From a bacterium HR15 (GTDB taxonomy: Bacteria; Armatimonadota; Fimbriimonadia; Fimbriimonadales; GBS-DC): a stretch of 64,000 nt of DNA. Numbering within the stretch: position 1 is the first letter of the stretch; every line of letters begins with the position of its first letter. Shown here one piece after another: positions 17,620-26,059 of this stretch. Under the pieces are notes generated by a model that was not told the DNA's origin, made no database searches, and saw nothing but the letters and a program-made list of their open reading frames with translations. Location: NCBI GenBank assembly GCA_002898555.1, contig BEHR01000012.1, forward strand, positions 1-64,000, written 5' to 3'. Position numbers and translations under genes: made by a program.

Positions 17620-18789
17620 ATGGCACAGGAACCTGTAGATCAGAAAAAACTATTTATTCAGACGATGCTCATCGCGATGATGCTGTGGCTGCTGTTGCTG
17701 ATGGGCTGGAGCTATTTCACGCGTGCACCCGTTAGCGACAAGAAGCCGGAGCAGATTGTCGCGGAAATCGAGAAACTGCGTGCCGACAAAGATTATGTGG
17801 AGGCGATACGGCGCTGCCAGGAGCTGGTAAATCGCTTCCAAGGCACCGAATATGGCGCGCTTGGCTTGCTGCTCGAAGCACGAATCTATTACGAGGATAA
17901 AAAGGACTCGCGTGAAGCGTTTAATGCACTGCGCCGCCTTGAGGAGTTCTATCCGCACACGCAGGTCTATCGTACGCAGGGGCGCGCCCTGCAGGAGAAG
18001 GTGGAGCAGGAAATCGACCAGCATAACCGCCAGTTCCTGTCCTATCAAATTATTCATCAACTGGTGAGCCTACTGGGGCGTTCCGATGCGAGTTATGTGC
18101 TGGCAATTCTGGCAATTGCCGTCGCAGTGAGGCTGCTTCTGCTCCCGCTTTCGAACAGGCAGTTCGCCAGCATGCGCAAGATGGCGCAAATCGCGCCGAA
18201 GCTGCAGGAGCTGCAAGCGAAATACACGGGCGAGGAGCTGATGCGCCGCCAGATGGATCTCTATAAGCGGTACGGGATTAACCCCATGTCGGGCTGCCTC
18301 TACGCGCTGCTGCCCATTCCCTTCCTGATCTGGGTCTATAATATGATCCTGCTCTATCAAGTGCAGTTCAAGCAGGGGCATCTCCTGTGGATTAATCCAG
18401 AGCTGGGCGCGCGCTTTCCGGGATTGATTGGCTCTCATCTGGCGCAGTTCGATGCGCCGCTAATGATCCTTTACGCTATCAGCATGTATGTCAGCAGCCG
18501 TTTAATGGTTACCGACCCATCGCAAGCACCGATGCAGAAGACGATGGCGCTGGTGACGACCGCGATGCTGGTCATTTTTTCATGGCAGTTCCGCTTCCCT
18601 GCCGCTTTCATTCTCTACTGGATGCTCACTAACATTCTCTACACGCTCCATTACAAGCTCTATATGAGTCACCCCGCGCCGGCGTTGGAGGCTTTGGAGC
18701 CGGCGACGCGCGAGAGCACGAACAACCTTGTGCAAGATGGGCGCAAACCCCGCTATCAGCCGCCCAAGAAGCGTTCCAAACGCAAATAA
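17620..18789 (+). CDS. yidC: YidC/Oxa1 membrane insertase with extra helical-repeat domain
   Basis: 389 aa from ATG 17620 (MAQEPVDQKKLF). TM1 lies at 15-30. Residues about 40-140 (IEKLRADKDYVEAIRRCQEL..., LLLEARIYYEDKKDSREAFNALRRLEEFYP) form TPR-like helices in the position where Gram-negative YidC has the periplasmic beta domain. The insertase core follows: VLAILAIAVAVRLLLLPLSNRQ, the cytoplasmic coiled hairpin KMAQIAPKLQELQAKYTGEELMRRQ, then NPMSGCLYALLPIPFLIWVYNM and two more TM segments. The tail RKPRYQPPKKRSKRK is basic, as in ribosome-binding YidC tails. It inserts inner-membrane proteins with or without SecYEG. Confidence 0.95.
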   Translation: MAQEPVDQKKLFIQTMLIAMMLWLLLLMGWSYFTRAPVSDKKPEQIVAEIEKLRADKDYVEAIRRCQELVNRFQGTEYGALGLLLEARIYYEDKKDSREAFNALRRLEEFYPHTQVYRTQGRALQEKVEQEIDQHNRQFLSYQIIHQLVSLLGRSDASYVLAILAIAVAVRLLLLPLSNRQFASMRKMAQIAPKLQELQAKYTGEELMRRQMDLYKRYGINPMSGCLYALLPIPFLIWVYNMILLYQVQFKQGHLLWINPELGARFPGLIGSHLAQFDAPLMILYAISMYVSSRLMVTDPSQAPMQKTMALVTTAMLVIFSWQFRFPAAFILYWMLTNILYTLHYKLYMSHPAPALEALEPATRESTNNLVQDGRKPRYQPPKKRSKRK

Positions 18790-18803
18790 GGAGGGAGCCA
18801 TTC

Positions 18804-19505
18804 ATGACATCGGTCGAAGCAACAGGCAATACGGTAGAAGAGGCAAAGCGCAAAGCGTTGGAGCAGTTAGGCGTGCAGGACGCGAGCCGCGTGCAGTTCG
18901 AGGTGCTGGATGAGGGCAAGCGGAGCCTGCTGGGTATCGTGGTCACACCGGCGCGTGTGCGTGCCGTTCTGATGGAACCGATCGAGAGCCTATCATCCGC
19001 CGAAACTATCTCCCAAACCCAGCCACAGGAGGAAAGCCTCCCCCCTGAGGTAGCGCGTCAGGTGACCGACGAGGTGGACAAGCTACTACGCCGGCTGCGC
19101 CTGAATGTGCAAGCGGTGTTGCGCGGTACGCATGGACGCTATGTCGAAATCGAGATGGTTGGACGCGATGTGCCCGTGCTAATCGGCAAAAACGGGGAGG
19201 TGCTGAACGCGCTCCAGTTCCTGCTCAATTTGATAGTGCCAAAAACAACGGGGCTGGACGCGCGTATCGTGCTCGATGGCGCGGGCTGGCGGCGACGGCG
19301 TACCGAACGCCTGCGCAATCAGGTGATTGCCATCGCGAACGAGGTCAAAAAACGGCGCGAGGAGGCGGTGCTACCTCCAATGCCGCCCCACGAGCGACGC
19401 ATCGTGCATCAGGCGCTCAAAGACGACCCGGAGATCATCACCTACAGCGAGGGCGAGGAACCGAACCGTTATGTGGTCATCTCACCACGCGAACCTTCGT
19501 CCTAA
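18804..19505 (+). CDS. jag: Jag/KhpB RNA-binding protein
   Basis: 233 aa with the three Jag parts: an N-terminal Jag_N domain (TSVEATGNTVEEAKRKALEQLG), a KH domain (about 108-160, VLIGKNGEVLNALQFLLNLI holding the GxxG-type loop) and a C-terminal R3H domain (about 165-232, RIVHQALKDDPEIITYSEG). It follows yidC by 14 nt with GGAGGGA before the ATG, the standard gene order. KhpB proteins bind mRNAs and influence cell-division and envelope genes in Gram-positive bacteria; the role here is inferred by family. Confidence 0.95.
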   Translation: MTSVEATGNTVEEAKRKALEQLGVQDASRVQFEVLDEGKRSLLGIVVTPARVRAVLMEPIESLSSAETISQTQPQEESLPPEVARQVTDEVDKLLRRLRLNVQAVLRGTHGRYVEIEMVGRDVPVLIGKNGEVLNALQFLLNLIVPKTTGLDARIVLDGAGWRRRRTERLRNQVIAIANEVKKRREEAVLPPMPPHERRIVHQALKDDPEIITYSEGEEPNRYVVISPREPSS

Positions 19506-19517
19506 CAGCCCCTCGCC

Positions 19518-20825
19518 CTACTTCAGCCAAACGGGGGGACACAGCCGCTGTCCGCTGTTTTGATGGCGAAGAGATTTGGGCAGCGGCCGTCGCACAGGTA
19601 TTAAATCGCCCTCCGAGATCGCAACGCTCCGATAGGGTGACCAGCCACCGTCATCCACCCGATTCGCGCTGACCGAATAGAGCAGGAAACCCTTTGCAGG
19701 GTGGGTTCGGTAGATAAATGGCTTGCCCGAATAGGGGTCGATAATCATCTGACCCAGTTGCAACTCGTCTAAGGTGGTGGGATAGCGACCAGTGCGCTGC
19801 TTGAAAAGCCTAATCGCCGCTGCACAGCCCAGCAAGCGCATCAGGGCAAGCTCGTGGACTTCTTTCAAGCTTGCCTGTGAAAACACGGGCAGCAGCAGCG
19901 CATTCAAGGGATGTTTTGGGCTTGGCTCAGTGCGTGAGCGTGCCCAGCAAGGCTTTTTGAATTCATCTATCACTTGCTTCATCAGCTGACGATATTCGGG
20001 CAGGGCGGTGTTGACCATGATCCGTGTCGATGGGAGAAACCAGGCTGATGAGGAAGAAAGGGGGTTGTCCGCTGGTTCACTCTGTGCAAGCTGGTCATAC
20101 GAGAGGCGTCCCGTAGCCAGGTCGCGATAGACGGAAAGCCCAAAGTAATACTCGTGCTGTATGGAGCGTAACATCGGGGTACGATGCTTTTCATAATCGC
20201 GCACCATCTGTACAATGGCGCGCAACGCCTTCGAGTCCCTCAAGTTGGGAAGCTCCTTACGCAGGGAATCTATAGCGATGGCGTTAATGGCTATCCCCAC
20301 CAGATAGTGGATCAGAGCGCCGTCGTTACGTATCTGCTCGGCAAAGCGTGTGAGACGACGCGCACGCTGCACCGCCGCCGCAGACTGACCACGCCGAAGC
20401 TCCTCTTCCATAAGAAGCGCTTCCGCACGCGCAATACGCCGAAAATGGACCATCTCCGGCATTAACCAGTTCGCATCGTACTCGAACACAGCCACACTGG
20501 GGGAATCCAGATAGAGGGTGTATTCCTTCAAGTAGGGCGACATGCGTTGTAAGTAGTAAGCGCGATCGGCTGCATCGGCTGTCGGCGACCCACGCATAGG
20601 GAAAAGTCGCTGCTCCACTTCGTTGAAAAATCCGTCTGCTCCTAAATCTGCACTCATTCGTTGGGCAAGCGCACGGTACGACTCATAGGCGTTGTTCGGT
20701 GGGTACTTTCGGGGCGGGATTTCAATGACTGGCACACGCAGCCACCGAACCGCTCCTCCGGTACATAGAACGCCACTGATTAATCCCAGCAGCCCGAGGC
20801 AGCCAAGCACATACTTTGTGCGCAT
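19518..20825 (-). CDS. Membrane-anchored hypothetical protein
   Basis: 435 aa. MRTKYVLGCLGLLGLISGVLC is a single N-terminal membrane or signal segment; a Cys at 21 makes a lipoprotein possible but the context is weak. The rest is helical and soluble (e.g. YRALAQRMSADLGADGF, VQRARRLTRFAEQIRNDGALIHYLVG), with a C-terminal segment RTGRYPTTLDELQLGQMIIDPYSGKPFIYRTHPAKGFLLYSV. That last block resembles the C-terminal region of pseudopilin-like or DUF-type planctomycete/armatimonadete envelope proteins. No clear ribosome site precedes the ATG. Function unknown. Confidence 0.7.
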   Translation of the reverse strand: MRTKYVLGCLGLLGLISGVLCTGGAVRWLRVPVIEIPPRKYPPNNAYESYRALAQRMSADLGADGFFNEVEQRLFPMRGSPTADAADRAYYLQRMSPYLKEYTLYLDSPSVAVFEYDANWLMPEMVHFRRIARAEALLMEEELRRGQSAAAVQRARRLTRFAEQIRNDGALIHYLVGIAINAIAIDSLRKELPNLRDSKALRAIVQMVRDYEKHRTPMLRSIQHEYYFGLSVYRDLATGRLSYDQLAQSEPADNPLSSSSAWFLPSTRIMVNTALPEYRQLMKQVIDEFKKPCWARSRTEPSPKHPLNALLLPVFSQASLKEVHELALMRLLGCAAAIRLFKQRTGRYPTTLDELQLGQMIIDPYSGKPFIYRTHPAKGFLLYSVSANRVDDGGWSPYRSVAISEGDLIPVRRPLPKSLRHQNSGQRLCPPVWLK

Positions 20826-20882
20826 AGCAAAAGGGTTCTAAGCCCCGCTGTGGATTCCTGCAAGTCTCTTCATGGGGAATGC

Positions 20883-20904
20883 GCGGGCGGCCGCGGCCGC
20901 CCGC
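20883..20904 (-). terminator. 22-bp perfect GC palindrome
   Basis: GCGGGCGGCCG paired with CGGCCGCCCGC. It sits directly after the stop of the tiny basic gene (20909) and before the 19518-20825 gene, so it is probably a bidirectional terminator-like hairpin. Confidence 0.5.
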
Positions 20905-20908
20905 ATGG

Positions 20909-21154
20909 CTAACTCATTCGTCGCAGTGCTTCGACCACCGAGTGGTAGGTCTCCGGGCTCCACTGACGACGCTGGTTGATCAGTTCCTGTTCCAGCCGTT
21001 TCAGTCGCTGTTCGTAGCGATCCTGACGAGTTCGAAAGTATCGCTGGCTCGCGTTCTTACCTGCACGGCAGTGCGAGCGATGTCCCAGATAATGTCCAAA
21101 CGCACAAGCAACCTTATCTCGCGCACGACGCTTTCGCTTCCGCTCTTTTTTGAT
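20909..21154 (-). CDS. Small basic protein (81 aa) with apparent ATC start
   Basis: An open frame of 82 codons encodes a highly basic product starting KKERKRKRRARDKVACAFG, with GHYLGHRSHCRAGKNASQRYF and a helical C-terminus (RYEQRLKRLEQELINQRRQW). No ATG, GTG or TTG lies near the 5' end in this frame. An ideal AGGAGG lies nine bases before an ATC at 21154, and another frame opens with ATG at about 21216 (MKKESKQTVPLQPIGIHSIE), so either an ATC start or a one-base frameshift is possible. Nucleic-acid binding is likely from charge. No family recognised. Confidence 0.45.
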   Translation of the reverse strand: MKKERKRKRRARDKVACAFGHYLGHRSHCRAGKNASQRYFRTRQDRYEQRLKRLEQELINQRRQWSPETYHSVVEALRRMS

Positions 21155-21244
21155 CGCGACGCACCTCCTCGATAGAGTGAATTCCGATGGGTTGGAGTGG
21201 TACTGTTTGCTTAGACTCCTTCTTCATTCAAAAAGTTCCCGTGT

Positions 21245-22816
21245 CTATCGATAGCGGGCGACCAATAGGTAGAAAGTGCGCCCTGCTGCCCGCCGATGTT
21301 CCAGCAAGAGGAGTCGTGGATGGGTTGTCAAGGTATCGTCCGTTGTCAGGCAGTATGCGCCCTGGCTCTCCATCTGCTGGAGGAGGGCATTCAGATTGTC
21401 CACTGTTGCTGTGCGCCCACGCCGATAGAACTGCAGACTCGGATAGCCTGGATGCACCCGATAAAGAATCAGCGTGCGATAAGGGGGTACTGCCTGTGCC
21501 AGTTCCCGCACGGGTGCAAGCATCAGCCGATCGTAGCCACGCAGCGCACCGTTCAGCCCCAACAGCAGCGTGAGGATGCCCAGCCACAACGGCACTGCCC
21601 AGTGTTGCCCACTTGCCAGCCAGAGCGCAACCATGCTCAATCCGATACCCAGAAGTCCTGCCTGCCAGACCCCGCTCAACTGCGCCACCACCATTCCAAG
21701 CAGTGTCCAGATTGCCAGCGCCAAGCCGCCAAGCGCGAATGGCAAATAGCGAGTGGCAAACAGCGAATGGCGAAAGGTGCCTGGAGGGCGAGGCTCCCGC
21801 CGAGCCGTAAGCGAGAAGGCAACCAGCAACGCAAAGGCAGGCAGCATCGGAAAGATATAGGCGGGCAACTTGGTGAAGCTCACTGTGAATAGCCCGAACA
21901 CAAGCCACGCCCAACGACGCAGATAGCCAGCCACAGGAGGCTCCTCCAGCTCCCGATGCCAGAGCGCGCCCGCCCAGAGCGACATCGGCAGCGCACCCAG
22001 CCACAGCACGACCCCGTAAAAGAGCAGGTAAATTGCAATGCCTGCGGCGATATTGCCTGCACCGCCTCGCTGAATCAGGGGCAGCACCGAGTGTGCTGTG
22101 TCGCCTCCTGCAAAGCGCATGAGGTTCTGGCGCAGCACAAACTCCTCAAAAAACGCGCGCCCATGCTGCACATAGACGCCCAGATACCAGGGGACAGCCG
22201 TCGCCACCGCTGCAATCAGCGCAAACAATACCCAGCGCAGGCGCAAGCCTTGTGCGTGTAGGGCACGCGCGTTCAGCAGATAGTGCAACCCGATCAACCC
22301 CAGCCCGACGGGACCTTTGGTCAGGATCGCCAACCCCAGCGCGACACCTCCCAGCAAACTCCAAGGCAACGGGCGCTCGCGTGCCTCCCACAGGGCAATC
22401 AACGCGAGGGTCAGCCAGCAACAGAGTGCCATGTCGGTCAGCGCGAGGCGCGTCAGCAGCAGACTCAGCGGCGCCAGAGCAAACAGCAGTCCTGCCAGCG
22501 CACCGACACCCACTCCCAGCCGTCGCTCGCCCCATGCCACAATCAGAATCAGCGTCAGCCCAAACAGCAGCACCGATGGCAGGCGCAGCGCGAACTCGCC
22601 CTCGCCAAAAAGGCGCATGCTGAACATCATCAGCCAGTAGAGCAGGGGCGGCTTTTCGAACCACGGCTCGTGGCGAAAGCGGGGCGTCCACCAATCGCCC
22701 TGCTGCTCCATCTCCCACGCGACTGAGGCATAGAACCCCTCGTCCAGATCGGTCAGCCCGAACGCCGTAATATCAATCAGGGCGACAAGCACAAGCAGCC
22801 AGAGCAGCACACGCAC
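21245..22816 (-). CDS. PMT/ArnT-type membrane glycosyltransferase
   Basis: 523 aa with about ten TM segments. The GT-C signature is in the first periplasmic loop: FGLTDLDEGFYASVAWEM (about 20-37) with the DE pair, then WWTPRFRHEPWFEKPPLLYWLMM. This is the pattern of ArnT and other glycosyltransferases that use polyprenyl-phosphate sugars to modify lipid A, glycans or proteins outside the inner membrane. The C-terminal about 100 residues form the soluble periplasmic domain. A dispersed GGAGGGCGAGGCTCCCG repeat is embedded in frame (21780-21806) and encodes RREPRPPG in a loop between membrane segments. Acceptor unknown. Confidence 0.85.
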   Translation of the reverse strand: MRVLLWLLVLVALIDITAFGLTDLDEGFYASVAWEMEQQGDWWTPRFRHEPWFEKPPLLYWLMMFSMRLFGEGEFALRLPSVLLFGLTLILIVAWGERRLGVGVGALAGLLFALAPLSLLLTRLALTDMALCCWLTLALIALWEARERPLPWSLLGGVALGLAILTKGPVGLGLIGLHYLLNARALHAQGLRLRWVLFALIAAVATAVPWYLGVYVQHGRAFFEEFVLRQNLMRFAGGDTAHSVLPLIQRGGAGNIAAGIAIYLLFYGVVLWLGALPMSLWAGALWHRELEEPPVAGYLRRWAWLVFGLFTVSFTKLPAYIFPMLPAFALLVAFSLTARREPRPPGTFRHSLFATRYLPFALGGLALAIWTLLGMVVAQLSGVWQAGLLGIGLSMVALWLASGQHWAVPLWLGILTLLLGLNGALRGYDRLMLAPVRELAQAVPPYRTLILYRVHPGYPSLQFYRRGRTATVDNLNALLQQMESQGAYCLTTDDTLTTHPRLLLLEHRRAAGRTFYLLVARYR

Positions 22817-22840
22817 AAAAAGAAGTCTACCTGACCCATG

Positions 22841-23845
22841 CTACCGCCACAGATAGTAGAAGGTCGCCTTCAGAAAGAGGGCATCCTTCGGCTTTGTGCC
22901 ACCGCCCGGTGGATTGCCGTAGGTTACCCACTCCACATTGGGCGCGATGTAGAAGTCCTTTGCCACCTCATAGATGATGCCGAGCTGATAGAAGGTGGGG
23001 CGCGCATTATTGGCAAGGGCAAAATAGGTGATTTTGTCTGCGTCGGGCACAGGGTTGTTCACCCAATCGGCGCGGGCAAACAGGCGCGTGCGCTCTGCCA
23101 CCTGCGTCTCAGCATAGACCGAAAAGACCGCTAAGTCGCGCTGATTCTGGCGGTCTTGGTGCGCATACTGAAGCCCCACCTTAGTGCGGTCGGTGCGGTA
23201 GACCAACAGCCCCTGCAGCGTGCGCCAATCGCTATCGGCAGGGCGGTCATAAATATCGCCATACACTTCCAGCGTCCACACCGCGGTCAGGGGATGCTGG
23301 AGCGAGAGGTAGACCGCTTTGCCACGATTGGTCTCCGATTGGGTATGGCTGCCGTTGCCTACCATGAAGTAGAGAAGCGTCTTGCCAAAGGTGGTCCTGA
23401 TGCCCACTCCGCTGTCGCGTGAGTTGCCCATGCGCCACAGATCAATGGGCGTCTTCTCGTAAGGGCGATAGCCCAGCAGTGTTTCCACGCCTTCCCAGGT
23501 CGGTGTCGGGATCACCCCCAGCAGATATTGCGTTTTGCCCGCCGTGTATTGCACATAGGCATCTTTGATGTAAGGCTTCAGTGTATCGGCGGTCTTGAAG
23601 TCGCCAGGGCTGTTCATTTCCAGGCGGAAACGGATCGCGGTCTGGTCGGTGGTCTTCTGGTCATAGGTGAAGTAGATTCGGCGGAACCAGAAGCCGTTCA
23701 TCCCCTTGATAGAGGGGTCATGATGCTGGGAGACAAGGTAGTAGTCGCCAAACACATAGCCGGAAAGCTTGCCGCTTCCCTGCTGCGCCTCGCTGCTTCC
23801 CATGAGCAAGGCAGTCAGTAGCCCAAGTAGTCCGATGTATCTCAT
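22841..23845 (-). CDS. Porin-like outer-membrane beta-barrel protein
   Basis: 334 aa from the second in-frame ATG (23845, [20 protein letters not shown]), which gives a clean signal peptide. The mature part alternates aromatic and polar residues in many short strands ([49 protein letters not shown]). The ending resembles the aromatic C-terminal beta signal but is displaced by one residue (W then R). It lies directly downstream of a decayed molybdopterin-oxidoreductase gene on the same strand, so it may once have supplied that respiratory system. Its specificity is unknown. Confidence 0.72.
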   Translation of the reverse strand: MRYIGLLGLLTALLMGSSEAQQGSGKLSGYVFGDYYLVSQHHDPSIKGMNGFWFRRIYFTYDQKTTDQTAIRFRLEMNSPGDFKTADTLKPYIKDAYVQYTAGKTQYLLGVIPTPTWEGVETLLGYRPYEKTPIDLWRMGNSRDSGVGIRTTFGKTLLYFMVGNGSHTQSETNRGKAVYLSLQHPLTAVWTLEVYGDIYDRPADSDWRTLQGLLVYRTDRTKVGLQYAHQDRQNQRDLAVFSVYAETQVAERTRLFARADWVNNPVPDADKITYFALANNARPTFYQLGIIYEVAKDFYIAPNVEWVTYGNPPGGGTKPKDALFLKATFYYLWR

Positions 23846-23861
23846 CCCTGTATTTCCTCCT

Positions 23862-24620
23862 ATCCTGCTTTTCAAGCTTCACCCGTGTGTCATAGAAAAC
23901 CACGCTGGCACCGACTGGGTCGGTGAGGGCTGTGTTTTTAAGCACGGGGTCGGTGCGCATGGCGGCATTCAGGTGTGTCCCCTTTGCGCGCCGTTATGCG
24001 CCTTGGGTCGTAGCTCCACTGTTCGCTCATGGCTTTCCCCGTGAAGTAGAGGCTGCCTTGGCAGACGGTGGTATGCCCATGGGCATTCACAGAGCCGAAA
24101 GCGTCCACTACAAAACGGCGGATCAGATGCTCGCGTCCACCTTTCACACGCCCCCAGTTGAACACCAGCTGGTTGTTTTTTGGGCCCAGATCGGGATGGT
24201 TTGGGTCGATGAGCGTATGCAGATGTTCACGATACTTCTGCTGGAAGGCGCGGATAGCGTCATGAAGCGTGCTTTCGGGTTGTTTACCCTTGCGCACCGC
24301 TTTAATCACCTTTTTCAAGTTCGCCACATCCTCTGCCATCGCTTTGGCTATCTTCGGATCGCGTAAAGCCCAGAGTTCACGCAGACCGGGCACATGGCGG
24401 TTCTCCTCACCAGGCACATGTTTGAAAAGGGCCCCACCCTCCACAATCTCCTGAATCGCTTGCTCGAAGGGGATGGTTATCCATTTGTTCTCACCACGCT
24501 TGCCCGCGCGTTTAAGCACCGTCCGCAGGCATATTGCCTGTAAGAGTCAGTCGCTTCACCTGTGCCTCCATGGTCTGTCCTCCCATCTTCGTCGTCTCAT
24601 CCGGCGACCACCGATTCGAT
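23862..24620 (-). pseudogene. Molybdopterin oxidoreductase alpha-subunit remnant with internal deletions
   Basis: An ATG at 24519 opens [20 protein letters not shown] and runs 193 codons to a stop at 23938. Its sequence ([38 protein letters not shown]) is the N-terminal third of tetrathionate/arsenite/polysulfide-reductase-like catalytic subunits. The preceding motif ([13 protein letters not shown]) only reads through if a shift near 24530 is allowed, and a short start ([13 protein letters not shown]) lies upstream. After SEQWSYDPR the frame jumps to unrelated residues. In another frame, 23862-23960 reads [20 protein letters not shown] and DTRVK, which is the typical C-terminus of the same family. 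So most of the roughly 900-residue enzyme was deleted. The intact promoter at 24680-24710 survives. Confidence 0.72.
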
Positions 24621-24679
24621 TTTGCCGTTCATCATCAACTCCTTCTTTAGTGAATGAACCAACCTGCTTCAGTGGCTCT

Positions 24680-24738
24680 ATTATACCATGAACAGGGTAG
24701 GCTTTGTCAAGGGGGGTGTGAGGGTGTTCGGAAAATCG
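24680..24738 (-). promoter_or_regulatory. Promoter with conserved upstream block, in front of the oxidoreductase pseudogene
   Basis: On the minus strand: CGATTTTCCGAACACCCTC, then TTGACA (24710-24705), a 19-bp spacer and TATAAT (24685-24680). It has the same layout as 3041-3096 and 45522-45577. The spacer is longer than ideal, but TGG precedes the -10. Confidence 0.7.
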
Positions 24739-24870
24739 TGGTGCAGGGAATATAAAATGCTGTCTGCCCTTTGAAAAGGGGAATTTTCGAACCTCCCTCA
24801 TATTCCCTGAGGGGGCTTCCTGGAGGGGATACAAGGGTGAGGTTGAAAAAGACTGAAATTTCATCGTGGT

Positions 24871-25815
24871 TCAGCATCCGCCGCCGAACCCAAACAGTAC
24901 GCCCATGAGGTCTGCATCGTCTACTATCTCATCGCGGTTGATATCCTCGGGTAGGTCGGATCCTGTCTGTCCGAAGGCGAGCAGCACCGTTAGGAGATCC
25001 GCATCATCCACGCAGCCATCCGCGTTTGTATCGCCGTAGCGACGCACGAGGGCAATCGCGCTAACCTCCGTCGAGGAGCGACCAAAAGGAGCCAGAGAGG
25101 CGTTCCCTGCGTGGCTAATGCGGATGAAGTGCGCCTCTGCAAGAGGCACAGGTTGACCTGTCTGCCAATCGATCGCCCACTCCAGTTTGAAGGCGTCGCC
25201 GCCTGCTGAAAGTCCCTGAATACCGGGCACCATGGGGTCATCCGGCACGAGCGGATGCCCCTGATTGGTGATGGGGGTGATATCGGCATAGCCTACAATC
25301 GGTGTGGGGCATATTGTGAGGCTGCCGAACCATTCGGAGGAGAGCGGAAAGCGTGGAATGCCTTGCGCGTCGCGTGGGTCAGGATGAGGCGGCAGCAGCA
25401 GATACCAATCATCCTCTGAATCGGGCACTCCGTTGCCGTTGCGGTCGATGCCCACCTCCACATAACCCGGCTCACCCCACACGCGGCATGGGTCGCCACC
25501 CACATAGAAGGCGTTCCCGAACACAATCAGGTCATAACCATCGGGATTGTGCGGATCCACCCCTGAAGGCAGGTTCTGAATCGGTCGGACGAAACCCACC
25601 TCGATGAATCCGCCCCAGCCGAAGGAGAACACCTTGCTATTGTCGGGCGCGGTGGGTGTGGAACCGGGTGGTGGGAAACCCAGCACCTGCGTGGGATCGG
25701 TATTGAAACCCGGCGCGCCGTTGACCCCACTCCAATGGAACACGCGCGTGGCGAAATCCCGTTCCGTAAAATGACCCCTGTATTGCGCTTGCGACAGGCT
25801 CATTAGGAGTGCCAT
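24871..25815 (-). CDS. Secreted protein with dockerin-like tail, in the cobalamin-riboswitch transcript
   Basis: At least 314 aa; the first ATG is 25815, but a better signal peptide (RIKAIGWLMALLMSLSQA) needs a non-ATG start near 25848, so the 5' end is uncertain. The body contains PTQVLGFPPPGS, SFGWGGFIEVGF, GYDLIVFGNAF and EPGYVEVGIDRNGNGVPD. This pattern recalls the surface proteins that accompany cobalamin-uptake genes in other phyla (inference). The C-terminus has two EF-hand-like loops and ends GFGGGC, like the proteins ending at 5241 and 6991. It is second in the riboswitch-controlled transcript after the PEP-CTERM gene, about 245 nt downstream. Confidence 0.72.
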   Translation of the reverse strand: MALLMSLSQAQYRGHFTERDFATRVFHWSGVNGAPGFNTDPTQVLGFPPPGSTPTAPDNSKVFSFGWGGFIEVGFVRPIQNLPSGVDPHNPDGYDLIVFGNAFYVGGDPCRVWGEPGYVEVGIDRNGNGVPDSEDDWYLLLPPHPDPRDAQGIPRFPLSSEWFGSLTICPTPIVGYADITPITNQGHPLVPDDPMVPGIQGLSAGGDAFKLEWAIDWQTGQPVPLAEAHFIRISHAGNASLAPFGRSSTEVSAIALVRRYGDTNADGCVDDADLLTVLLAFGQTGSDLPEDINRDEIVDDADLMGVLFGFGGGC

Positions 25816-26010
25816 GAGCCACCCTATTGCTTTTATCCTGAAGCCCAGAAAATGCGCGCCGTGGGCATCGACGCAACGCCCGTGGTTGCAGGCAAGAAGC
25901 AATAGGCGAACGGCAAAGTGCGCGACCTGGCACAGGCGCAGGGTGTGGAATGGATGATTGGCAACACACCCACCGCCGGGATGATCGAGTTCCGGCGCAT
26001 GCCGGCATAG
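25813..26010 (+). pseudogene. Possible gene remnant of unknown family, one in-frame stop
   Basis: The plus-strand frame reads HEPPYCFYPEAQKMRAVGID and ATPVVAGKKQ, a TAG at about 25915, then ANGKVRDLAQAQGVEWMIGN and TPTAGMIEFRRMPA-stop. The composition is very protein-like but I cannot assign it. It fills the gap between the two minus-strand secreted-protein genes and overlaps the likely signal-peptide codons of the downstream one. It may therefore be an inserted fragment. Confidence 0.3.
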
Positions 26011-26059
26011 GGGAGGGGCGCTCCCCTCATCCCATGCACGGGGAGCCACCCCTATCAGG

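Noticed and set aside
20879-21175. Plus-strand 98-codon frame
   Set aside because: The minus strand of the same stretch gives a coherent basic protein with a good AGGAGG; this frame does not.
22283-22726. Plus-strand frame of 147 codons, Gln/Arg-rich, opposite the glycosyltransferase
   Set aside because: Complement of membrane-protein codons gives Gln/Arg-rich nonsense; no start signal.
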